A stretch of 64,000 nucleotides of DNA from Bacillus sp. SA1-12 (GTDB taxonomy: Bacteria > Bacillota > Bacilli > Bacillales > Bacillaceae): contig NZ_LATZ01000112.1 in assembly GCF_000981385.1 (NCBI RefSeq), forward strand, positions 34,444 to 98,443, in the 5' to 3' direction. Each line of letters begins with the position of its first letter. Position 1 is the first letter of the stretch. A program made the translations under genes and the position numbers. This document shows, one piece after another, positions 8,694-15,876 of this stretch. Under the pieces are notes generated by a model. The model was not told the DNA's origin. It saw only the letters and a list, made by a program, of their open reading frames with translations, and searched no databases.

Positions 8694-9539
8694 TTATAAA
8701 CATTGACTAGTATCGATCCGAGCGGTTTGTTTCCCCTTAACCTGTTTTAACGTCGCTACAATCAGAAAGCTAACAATCACTAATAAGAGCCATGAGCTCA
8801 CCTTACCTAGATGAACGAGACTCCATGCATCAGTTTGGTTTGGATATTCCCAAGCTCCGAAGAACGTTGCAATATTTTCTGCTATCCAAATAAAAAATCC
8901 GATGAGCACAAAAGAAAGTGCCAGTGGCATGCGGTAACGAGTTCCATTAACCTCGTATGTAACCCATGAATGCCAAAAGACGATCATGACAAGTCCAGAT
9001 AACCACCAACGAATGTCAATCCAATAATGGTGGGTGAAAAAATTCAAATAAATCGCAGACGCAAGAGGTACTACGATAAGAAACGGCGGCCACTTTACCA
9101 ATTCAACCTTTAACCTTCTCCACGCCTGACAGAGATAACTCGCTACACTTGCGTACATGAACCCGCTATACAATGGCACTCCAAAAATTTTGAAATATCC
9201 TTCCTCTGGATATGACCAGGAGCCCATATGTACCTTGAAAAGTTCCAAAGCGAGTCCAATAAGGTGAAATAAGGTGATAACCTTTAGTTCATCTCGTGTT
9301 TCCAGCCCGGATCGCACCATCCACCACTGCATCAGAAGGCAGATGATGAGCAGCCAGTCATACCTTGGCAGAAAGGGAAGCTGCATGATTTGTGTAAAAG
9401 CCAAAGAGGCAAATATAACGACAGGAAACAAACAGGATAGGGCCTGCTCCCAGCCAAAACGAACGAGTTGATTTAATGCTCTCATGACTTGTGCCTTCTT
9501 CGTTTTTTTCTGAGTACCATCTTGAATGGTTAAATTCAT
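8694..9539 (-). CDS. yoaT: DUF817 membrane protein (YoaT-like)
   Basis: Integral membrane protein of 281 residues with seven or eight predicted helices. Family signatures include WEQALSCLFPVVIF near residue 30, KVHMGSWSYPEEGYFKIFG near residue 103, HHYWIDIRWWLSGLVMIVFW near residue 170, and IGFFIWIAENIATFFGAWEY. In B. subtilis a DUF817 gene (yoaT) lies beside yoaS and yozG, the same association seen here. Function is unknown; the conserved tryptophan and histidine positions suggest a cofactor or lipid substrate, but that is speculation. The ribosome binding site is AAAGGGG. A decayed fragment of a second DUF817 gene occurs at about 34325-34455. Confidence 0.85.
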   Translation of the reverse strand: MNLTIQDGTQKKTKKAQVMRALNQLVRFGWEQALSCLFPVVIFASLAFTQIMQLPFLPRYDWLLIICLLMQWWMVRSGLETRDELKVITLFHLIGLALELFKVHMGSWSYPEEGYFKIFGVPLYSGFMYASVASYLCQAWRRLKVELVKWPPFLIVVPLASAIYLNFFTHHYWIDIRWWLSGLVMIVFWHSWVTYEVNGTRYRMPLALSFVLIGFFIWIAENIATFFGAWEYPNQTDAWSLVHLGKVSSWLLLVIVSFLIVATLKQVKGKQTARIDTSQCL

Positions 9540-9651
9540 GAGTAACCACCCCTTTTATTTTTTGGTTCATGGATAATTATGACAGCAATGATAGAAACAA
9601 GCGAAAAACTATAGTAATGAGCCTTTTCTTTACAATGTTACTATCACTACT

Positions 9652-9876
9652 TTATGTTCCTTGAGTCTCTTCATCATTTTTATATTCTAAAATATCTCCG
9701 GGTTGGCATTCTAAAGCCTTGCAAATTGCCTCTAATGTTGATAGACGAATCGCCTTTGCCTTTCCATTTTTCAAGATAGAAAGATTAGCCATTGTTATTC
9801 CAACCTTCTCCGAGAGTTCAGTCACACTCATTTTTCTTTTAGCCAGCATCACGTCAATATTGATTATAATCGCCAT
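9652..9876 (-). CDS. YozG-like HTH regulator, copy 2
   Basis: Seventy-four-residue Cro/CI HTH protein, almost identical to the first copy over residues 1-60 (MAIIINIDVMLAKRKMSVTE, then VGITMANLSILKNGKAKAIR) and different in its acidic C-terminal tail. The ATG follows GAGGTG. It lies 9 bp after the second DUF2975 gene. The near-identical DNA-recognition helix means both copies probably bind the same operators. Confidence 0.85.
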   Translation of the reverse strand: MAIIINIDVMLAKRKMSVTELSEKVGITMANLSILKNGKAKAIRLSTLEAICKALECQPGDILEYKNDEETQGT

Positions 9877-9885
9877 GTTATCACC

Positions 9886-10368
9886 TCAGACCGTTAAATC
9901 ATTTTCTGATTTTATATCTATCGCTTCTTTTAACAGTTTTTGAAGAACAGCCGCAAAAACTGCGATCACCATCGAAGCAAAAGGAACAACCAATCCGACA
10001 AAGATGACACCCGGTGCGTCGTCCATTTCCGCAAAGAGATAAAAGAGCGGCAGGACTAGCAAATGCAAACCACTGATCGTAATTGCACAGTATTTGATTT
10101 TCTTTAAAGCATTAACAGAAATTTGCGAGAAAGCTTCATTTTTATCAATATAGCGCAAAAGTTTGAAGGCCTGATACAAAGCAAAGAAAAAAGGGATTGC
10201 CGATGCATAAAAAACGATGGAAACAAGATATTTCATAAGAGCAAACTGTGGAAGCAATTTTGCTGCAACATTCGCTAACTCGGGCACCAAGAAGATGCAC
10301 AAAGCAAGAACTGGTAACCCCAAAAGAATAACAGCTATCTTTAAAAAGAGCGTTGACACTAATTTCAT
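9886..10368 (-). CDS. DUF2975 membrane protein (YoaS-like), copy 2
   Basis: Paralogue of the gene at 7834-8325, 160 residues, four helices. The C-terminal 30 residues match copy 1 almost exactly, while the N-terminal extracytoplasmic loop (VPELANVAAKLLPQFALMKY against LPQIASEAIEQAANGSQLAY) has changed. That pattern suits conserved contact with the near-identical HTH partner combined with divergent sensing. The ATG at 10366-10368 has GAGGTG upstream. Confidence 0.82.
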   Translation of the reverse strand: MKLVSTLFLKIAVILLGLPVLALCIFLVPELANVAAKLLPQFALMKYLVSIVFYASAIPFFFALYQAFKLLRYIDKNEAFSQISVNALKKIKYCAITISGLHLLVLPLFYLFAEMDDAPGVIFVGLVVPFASMVIAVFAAVLQKLLKEAIDIKSENDLTV

Positions 10369-10413
10369 AAAAAGCACCTCACTTATTTATTGTTTATTCG
10401 AATTTAACACACG

Positions 10414-10433
10414 ATTTATCGATTTACAATAAA
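10414..10433. promoter_or_regulatory. Conserved leader motif upstream of yoaS copy 2
   Basis: Exact repeat of the 20-base block at 8371-8390, about 45 bp upstream of the second DUF2975 start. Candidate operator of the two near-identical YozG-type proteins. Confidence 0.45.
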
Positions 10434-10493
10434 AAATTATTGAAAATAATTATTTTGTTATTGTTATAGAATTATCCTATCATTTTTGACAAG

Positions 10494-10526
10494 ATAAAAA
10501 GCATTCCTCTTAACAAAGAAATGCTC
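10494..10526 (-). terminator. Terminator-like hairpin upstream of yoaS copy 2
   Basis: AGCATT/AATGCT stem (10500-10505 with 10520-10525) followed on the minus strand by five T. It corresponds in position and sequence to the hairpin at 8453-8483, with a weaker stem. No minus-strand gene lies within 400 bp upstream, which favours a leader role. Confidence 0.5.
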
Positions 10527-10951
10527 CAAAATTAAACGATTCAATATCAGGATTTTGTTTATTCCTTATCCAAAGTGACAACAAAGTTTTTGATTTTCAA
10601 ATCAATTGATCGAACCATAGATCAAAATTTTTGTATCTGGGGACCAAAGGAATGTGAATAAGTTATCTAAAAATAACTCAAAGTAAAAATTCAAGAATTA
10701 CATTGATATCGGTTCAGATGATATACGTAAATTCATATGAAGAACCGCTTTATGAAAGAATGCATACCGAAGTTATAGGAAAATTGTTAAATGAATTTAT
10801 CATGACAAAAGCTTGAAAATTGGTTTAAACAAATTAACATGAAAGTTGCGGTAAATAAGAAAATCCTCAGTAATAATTGCCTTTGCCTGGTGTTTTCCTA
10901 CGAGGAAGCCAAATCAGAGGTGTAAGTCGTTTTTTTCTAATAGCATAATCA

Positions 10952-11095
10952 TTACCATTCAGGATGATGATTTGTCATTAACTTTAGGTTTCTTCTATTT
11001 ATTTCTTCTATTAGCATCCTAATAAATTCATTGTCAAGATCCAATTCTATTGCAGAATAATAAGCCTCAATTAGATGACAATCTGATAGTTTCAC
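10952..11095 (-). CDS. sda: Sporulation checkpoint inhibitor Sda
   Basis: A 47-residue protein read from a GTG start at 11093-11095. The core LSDCHLIEAYYSAIELDLDN and the following FIRMLIEEINRRNL match the helical hairpin of Sda (46 residues in B. subtilis), which binds the histidine kinase KinA/KinB and blocks entry to sporulation when DNA replication is disturbed. The GTG is chosen because AAAGAGGTG lies just upstream and the length fits Sda. The frame could be extended 16 codons to an ATG with no ribosome binding site. Control by DnaA and the SOS response is known for sda elsewhere; I did not identify such sites here. Confidence 0.85.
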   Translation of the reverse strand: MKLSDCHLIEAYYSAIELDLDNEFIRMLIEEINRRNLKLMTNHHPEW

Positions 11096-11205
11096 ATTTG
11101 TGCACCTCTTTATATATTGTTCAATCGATTGAGCCACTTTCATGTTAATGACAAGTGGCCCAATCTAAAAAATTTTTAATAACCTTAATTAAAATTTGCT
11201 CTTAT

Positions 11206-11940
11206 TTAAGACAATAATGGTATTCTTTTTTGATAGCGTTCAACTAACTTTTCATTATGATCATCCGCCCCATCAATATTTCCACTTAGGAAAATTGGCG
11301 GTTCAAATCCGTTATCTGCCATTATTTTAATTGATTCAGCAAAGATCGAATTTAATATAACTGCACCAACAACTGTTGAGGTTGGACCAAATGGAACTTG
11401 TACCTTTTCATAGGAAAGAATAGCATCCCCTTTTACTGAATGGTTATCAATCACCAGGTCTACGGAATTGAATAAATGTTTTCCTGTTTTGTGTCTTGAT
11501 GGCTGACTTTGCGAGTACTCTAAGGAAGTAATTCCGATTACGAATGCGCCTTTCCTTTTCGCCTCATTTGCAACATCAACAGGAACTGGATTTCGTCCGG
11601 ATGTTGATAAAACAATAACTACATCGCTCGTCTGAATGTCCTGGTCGGTTAAAAATTGTCCTACATAATCATTTTTTCTTTCTAATTCGGATGATCGTAA
11701 AGCTCCTTCGTGCAGCATTAAAGGCTCAATGAGAATCGGTTTAATTGGAACAAGGCCACCTGCACGATAAAATACTTCTTCTGTTAAAATGTGGGAATGC
11801 CCGCAGCCAAATAGTTGAATAATTCCCCCGCCTTGGATCGCTTCAGCCACTTTTTCTGCTGCTTTTTGTAAGTTCTCTTTCTCATTTTTTTCAACGATTT
11901 CTAATCTTTCCATTGCTTTATTAAAAAATTGTGTAAGCAT
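11206..11940 (-). CDS. SIS-domain phosphosugar-binding protein (COG4821/UPF0309 type)
   Basis: A 244-residue single SIS-domain protein: helical N-terminal cap (1-35), then GGGIIQLFGCGHSHILTEEV, the SIS phosphosugar loop VLSTSGRNPVPVDVA near residue 110, and FVIGITS. The family is uncharacterised; SIS proteins isomerise, deaminate or sense phosphosugars. It is the last gene of the PTS-linked operon, 56 bp after the creatininase-family gene, and probably acts on the phosphorylated sugar product. The ribosome binding site is TGAGGAG. Confidence 0.75.
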   Translation of the reverse strand: MLTQFFNKAMERLEIVEKNEKENLQKAAEKVAEAIQGGGIIQLFGCGHSHILTEEVFYRAGGLVPIKPILIEPLMLHEGALRSSELERKNDYVGQFLTDQDIQTSDVVIVLSTSGRNPVPVDVANEAKRKGAFVIGITSLEYSQSQPSRHKTGKHLFNSVDLVIDNHSVKGDAILSYEKVQVPFGPTSTVVGAVILNSIFAESIKIMADNGFEPPIFLSGNIDGADDHNEKLVERYQKRIPLLS

Positions 11941-11995
11941 TTTTTTGTCTCCTCACTTTGAAATGATTTTGATGAACTTTTGTTGATAAAGGGGC

Positions 11996-12736
11996 TTATT
12001 CATTATCAGTTATTTCATTTTTGGCACTTTCAATTAAGTTCACCATGTTTTCAATAGCTACATCGATAATTCTTTTACCCTTTTCTTTCGTTGCTAATTT
12101 TGCATCTCCAAGCACGGCAGAACTGGTAAATTCCTCCCAAGGTGTTGGTGTTGCATCCGCACTTAAAGGGATAGACGGGATATCAGTAATAGCTTTTGAC
12201 ATATCTACATATTCTTCTGCTAAATACAGCATATAAGATGTCTCAATTTCACATGCATGAAAATAAGTAGCGTGAGAGGATATGGTTTCTCTTACTTCCT
12301 CGGTGATCTTTTTTGTACCTGGATAGAATAAATATAGGATTTTAAAATCTGGAAATTGCTGAAATAGTTTTCTTGCTGCTTCTTTTAGGGCAACAGCATT
12401 TCCCAAGTGCCCGTTTATCATGGCGAAAACTCTGAATCCCTGTTCATATAAGCTTTTTCCCATATCCACTAACAAAGAGATTAATGTTTCGTTACTAATA
12501 TTTATGCTGCCTGGGAAATTTTTTAGGCTCCATACCTGACCATATGGCATTGTCGGTAAGACATAAGCACCTGTTTTTTCAGCGACTTTCTCTGACACTC
12601 TTTCTGCTAAGAAATTATCCGTTCCAAGTGGTAGATGTGGTCCATGTGCTTCAACTGCACCTATAGGTAATATAGCTATTTTACTTTTATTTATTTTTTC
12701 TTTCACTTCAAAGGAATTTTCATTTTGGAATAACAT
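11996..12736 (-). CDS. Creatininase-family metal-dependent amidohydrolase
   Basis: A 246-residue protein with all main signatures of the creatinine amidohydrolase fold: PIGAVEAHGPHLPLGTD (metal ligands Glu and His near residues 29-33 and Asp40), NGHLGN, and HACEIETS carrying the late Glu ligand. Members hydrolyse cyclic amides or formamides; one branch (MftE) processes peptides. Here it lies between a phosphotriesterase-family hydrolase and a SIS protein in a PTS operon, so a small phosphorylated lactam or amide is a plausible substrate. The start follows AAAGGGAG. The substrate is not known. Confidence 0.8.
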   Translation of the reverse strand: MLFQNENSFEVKEKINKSKIAILPIGAVEAHGPHLPLGTDNFLAERVSEKVAEKTGAYVLPTMPYGQVWSLKNFPGSINISNETLISLLVDMGKSLYEQGFRVFAMINGHLGNAVALKEAARKLFQQFPDFKILYLFYPGTKKITEEVRETISSHATYFHACEIETSYMLYLAEEYVDMSKAITDIPSIPLSADATPTPWEEFTSSAVLGDAKLATKEKGKRIIDVAIENMVNLIESAKNEITDNE

Positions 12737-12750
12737 GCTTCATACTCCCT

Positions 12751-13743
12751 TTATTTCTTAAATGCAAAGCATCTTGCCGGATTTTCAACAAAAAATTTCT
12801 GAATTAATTTTTCTCCATCAAATCCTTGCCGGTTTGCATCATCAATAAAACGCGGAACCCATTTTGCTATAATGTATTCTAACCCCAATCCATAATCATA
12901 GTGTTTATAATAAGTTTTCCTAGCTGTGTCCCCACTAACTAAAATTTGATCTTCATACCCTTTTCTTACTAATTCTAATATACAATGGATTCGAGTACTT
13001 TCTGGTGCGTATTTAATTTTTGCAATCCCATCAAAGCTTAGATATGCTCCTGTTTTCGCAATTTGCTCATGGTAATAAGGATCCGGATTTCGATCCATAT
13101 GGCCTAAACTAAGATATTCAAGATTGACATTTTCACTTTTCAAGAGCTCAAGCTGTTCAAGCCCCATCGTTCCTGCCTCAGTATGAGAATGTACAGGCGC
13201 TTTTGTCTCATGATGCGCTCTTGCAACAGCGCGTAATGTTTTTTCTTCTAATGGTGTGATCCGGTTATAACCTGTTCCGAATTTAACTTGCCCAGCCTTA
13301 AAAGGAGTGCCTTCAAGACCTTCTTCGACTTCACGGATAACAAAATCAGTAAGCTCATTTATGGACGAATGATCAATCCATTCTGTATATGTTTCATAAT
13401 CACCAATGATTGGTTTTAATTCTTCCTTCACTCTGGCATCCCATAAAAAACTTTTATTAAAGCCAGCTGTACCGATGATTTGAATGCCTGTTTCATCGGA
13501 AATTTGTTTAACGGCTTGAACATCTCGGCCATAATCAATTGCTGTAGCATCAACAATGGTTTTTCCGCCATATCTTTTAAAGTCTTCAACATCTTTTTGC
13601 GATTTTTCTTTATCATCTAACAATAAATCGTCTGCTCCCCGTTGAACCCAATAATCTGGTCTGCAAACGATGTGTTCATGAGAATAAGTAAACCCTAATT
13701 CTTTTGGGTTAATATCTCCATTAAATGTACGAATATAGCTCAT
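12751..13743 (-). CDS. Phosphotriesterase-family metallohydrolase (lactonase-like)
   Basis: A 330-residue TIM-barrel amidohydrolase with a complete binuclear metal site: HEH (His22, His24), the carboxylatable Lys154 (GQVKFGTGY), His185 and His187 (VHSHTEAG), His215 (GHMD) and Asp272 (SGDTAR). PTE-family proteins encoded with sugar uptake systems are often lactonases; members from Mycoplasma and Streptococcus hydrolyse pentonolactone 5-phosphates. A phosphorylated aldonolactone made after PTS uptake is thus a reasonable substrate, by inference. It is the first gene after the operon-internal terminator and is followed 14 bp later by the creatininase-family gene. Confidence 0.82.
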   Translation of the reverse strand: MSYIRTFNGDINPKELGFTYSHEHIVCRPDYWVQRGADDLLLDDKEKSQKDVEDFKRYGGKTIVDATAIDYGRDVQAVKQISDETGIQIIGTAGFNKSFLWDARVKEELKPIIGDYETYTEWIDHSSINELTDFVIREVEEGLEGTPFKAGQVKFGTGYNRITPLEEKTLRAVARAHHETKAPVHSHTEAGTMGLEQLELLKSENVNLEYLSLGHMDRNPDPYYHEQIAKTGAYLSFDGIAKIKYAPESTRIHCILELVRKGYEDQILVSGDTARKTYYKHYDYGLGLEYIIAKWVPRFIDDANRQGFDGEKLIQKFFVENPARCFAFKK

Positions 13744-13779
13744 GATTTAACCTCCACTATATTTTTTATTCACCTTTTA

Positions 13780-13810
13780 TTTGAAAAACCGACATGCTAT
13801 ACATGCCGGT
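13780..13810 (-). terminator. Operon-internal terminator between PTS and hydrolase genes
   Basis: A 9-bp stem with one G-U pair (13788-13796 with 13802-13810) and 5-nt loop is followed on the minus strand by TTTTTCAA. It lies between the IIC gene and the phosphotriesterase-family gene, so it likely lowers expression of the three enzyme genes relative to the transporter genes, or is regulated. Confidence 0.7.
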
Positions 13811-13819
13811 TATTTAAAA

Positions 13820-15115
13820 TTAGAATAATAATTGCGCAATAAATTTCACAATTGGGCCTAACACGAACATATCTGAATCCGCAGCCCACATTGCCGTATC
13901 AGGGATAGTTGAAGATAATAAGAATTTAACAGTCAAATATTGTCCCCAAGATACAATTGTAGCTGTAATAAATCCTCCGATAACAGCTCCTCGGACACCG
14001 CCAGTTGCATTTCCGAAAACTCCTGCTGTTGAACCATGGAAGAATAACACAATCATCGTTGGGACGAACACATATGCAACAGTGTTTCCTAAGATAACTA
14101 ACCAAATTAACGCTCCTCCAAAAGCACCTAAGAAACCTAAAATGACTGCATTTGGGGCAAACGTAAAGACAACCGGGCAATCCAAAGCTGGTTTTGCACC
14201 AGGAACTAACTTGGTAGCGATTCCATTAAAGGCAGGAACAATCTCACCGATGAACATTTTCACACCTAGCAAGACAACAGCAATTCCTCCAGCAAAGGTT
14301 AATGATTGAATAATTGAATAAATGATAAAGTTTTGATCCCCTGATTTAGCGATTAACTCTTCTGCTCCAGGAGTACCCTTTGTCATTAAGATGACAGCAC
14401 CTACAAAGAATAATATCCCCATCGTCAAAGCTGTGATTACATTGGAATCTCTTAAAAATTCAAGCCCTTTAGGGAGTTTGATTTTTTCTGAATCATTCTC
14501 TTTATTTCCTAAGAATTTACCAGCTAAAGCCGCAAGTACAGCAACCACAGCTGATGTATGGCCTAATGCGATGTTATCGTTGCCAGTAACCTTTCTCATA
14601 AATGGTTGAACAATTGCAGGTTGGAATGTCCAATAAAGACCCATAAAAACAGATAAGAAAAAGACTAGTTTTCCAAATGATAGATCTCCCACTGCATCAA
14701 TAATGATCCCTGCAAAGATCATGGTTGTCCAGAACATCATATGTCCTGTTAAATAGATATACTTAAACTTGGTAAACCGAGCTAATAAAACGTTTATTAC
14801 AAAACCAATAAACATAGAAAGTGTAACGGCAGAGCCATATTTTGCACTAAATTCTTCCTGGCCAAGGAAATTAGCGAAAGAGCTTGTCTCTAGCCCAAAC
14901 ACTTCTTTCCACATAGGTTCAAAGACCGTTAGTGCGCCGACAATTACTCCGGCACCGGCGTTGATAATGAGAAAACCAATCATTGCTTTAAATGTGCCGC
15001 TAATTGTTTGACTAGCTGATTTCTTTTGTAATAGTAAACCTAGTAAGACAATAAATCCTAATAAAATAGCCGGTACCCCAAAGATGTTTGTTGCGATCCA
15101 TTGAATTGCCTCCAT
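13820..15115 (-). CDS. PTS ascorbate-family transporter subunit IIC (UlaA/SgaT-like)
   Basis: A 431-residue polytopic membrane protein of the UlaA/SgaT family, about 11 helices. Signatures include INAGAGVIVGALTVFEPMWK, YLTGHMMFWTTMIFAG, GDNIALGHTSAVVA, and the acidic, glycine-rich C-terminal motifs. It carries the sugar across the membrane while IIB phosphorylates it. L-ascorbate is the known substrate of UlaA, but the rest of the ula pathway (UlaD/E/F/G) is absent here, so the substrate is probably different. Ribosome binding site GGGGGAG. It follows the IIB gene by 27 bp. Confidence 0.88.
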   Translation of the reverse strand: MEAIQWIATNIFGVPAILLGFIVLLGLLLQKKSASQTISGTFKAMIGFLIINAGAGVIVGALTVFEPMWKEVFGLETSSFANFLGQEEFSAKYGSAVTLSMFIGFVINVLLARFTKFKYIYLTGHMMFWTTMIFAGIIIDAVGDLSFGKLVFFLSVFMGLYWTFQPAIVQPFMRKVTGNDNIALGHTSAVVAVLAALAGKFLGNKENDSEKIKLPKGLEFLRDSNVITALTMGILFFVGAVILMTKGTPGAEELIAKSGDQNFIIYSIIQSLTFAGGIAVVLLGVKMFIGEIVPAFNGIATKLVPGAKPALDCPVVFTFAPNAVILGFLGAFGGALIWLVILGNTVAYVFVPTMIVLFFHGSTAGVFGNATGGVRGAVIGGFITATIVSWGQYLTVKFLLSSTIPDTAMWAADSDMFVLGPIVKFIAQLLF

Positions 15116-15142
15116 TGTTGTCTCCCCCCATTATCTATTCTT

Positions 15143-15409
15143 TTATTTAATATTGTTTTCGATCGCTGTTTTGATTTCATTCATATCAAAATAATTGCTA
15201 ACGATAATGATTTTTGAGGAATGCCCCTCTAACGATTGAGCTAATTCATTGCTTGTAATGATATATTCCGGATTTTCGCTTGATGCACTTGATACATCGG
15301 TATTCTCAACATCCGCTTGAACTCCTAAATCTCTTAAAGCAGTTTCAACATTCATTCGTAAAATTAAGCTTGTTCCTTGTCCTAAACCACATACACATAA
15401 AATTTTCAT
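15143..15409 (-). CDS. PTS subunit IIB (UlaB-like)
   Basis: An 88-residue IIB domain with the phosphocysteine loop CVCGLGQGTS (Cys8 as the likely acceptor) at the N-terminus. It receives phosphate from IIA and passes it to the sugar bound in IIC. The ATG overlaps the IIA stop by four bases (ATGA), indicating coupled translation. Confidence 0.88.
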   Translation of the reverse strand: MKILCVCGLGQGTSLILRMNVETALRDLGVQADVENTDVSSASSENPEYIITSNELAQSLEGHSSKIIIVSNYFDMNEIKTAIENNIK

Positions 15410-15849
15410 TTTTCATTTCCTCCAATGATTTGTTTAATTTCTTGATAAGTTTCCGCTTTATCTAGCATTTCAAGATTTCTTTGGTCATTTAAAAGCATAG
15501 TTAGTTTTTGTAAAATTTTAATATGCTCTTCACTTGATGATGCACCTAGTGCAAAAACAAATTTTACTGGATCATTAGTTGCACTGCCAAATTTAACTGG
15601 CTTTTTTAATCTGACGAATGAGACAGAAGCCTCATTTACTCCATCCTCAGGTCTTGCGTGAGGTAATGCGATTTTTGGAGCTAGTACAAAATATGGACCA
15701 TTTTTCTTATATGACTGAAGCATAGCTTCAACATATTCTTCCTCAACTACATGTTCATTCACTAACAAATTTCCTGCTATTTTAATTGTTTCTTCTGGTG
15801 AAGTTGTTTCAACATCTAAAGCTACTAAGCTTTCATCTAAAAACCTCAT
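15406..15849 (-). CDS. PTS subunit IIA (mannitol/fructose/ascorbate type)
   Basis: A 147-residue IIA domain; the phosphohistidine is His64 in IALPHARPEDGV. It takes phosphate from HPr and passes it to IIB. Homologous to the IIA-like domain at the C-terminus of the upstream activator. The start follows AAAAGGAG, 27 bp after the activator stop. Confidence 0.88.
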   Translation of the reverse strand: MRFLDESLVALDVETTSPEETIKIAGNLLVNEHVVEEEYVEAMLQSYKKNGPYFVLAPKIALPHARPEDGVNEASVSFVRLKKPVKFGSATNDPVKFVFALGASSSEEHIKILQKLTMLLNDQRNLEMLDKAETYQEIKQIIGGNEK

Positions 15850-15876
15850 AACTAAACTCCTTTTACAATGAATTTC

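Larger units (their letters stand above)
10369..10951. other. Intergenic region with leader of the second yoaS copy
   Basis: It contains the conserved leader motif (10414-10433) and hairpin (10494-10526) of the second yoaS operon. From 10530 to 10951 I see no convincing gene. A 32-codon plus-strand reading frame at 10718-10815 (beginning MIYVNSYEEPLYERM) has no ribosome binding site and may be a remnant. Confidence 0.5.

Noticed and set aside
10718..10815. Plus-strand 32-codon frame MIYVNSYEEPLYERM
   Set aside because: No ribosome binding site and no recognisable family; possibly a remnant, but it cannot be supported as a gene.
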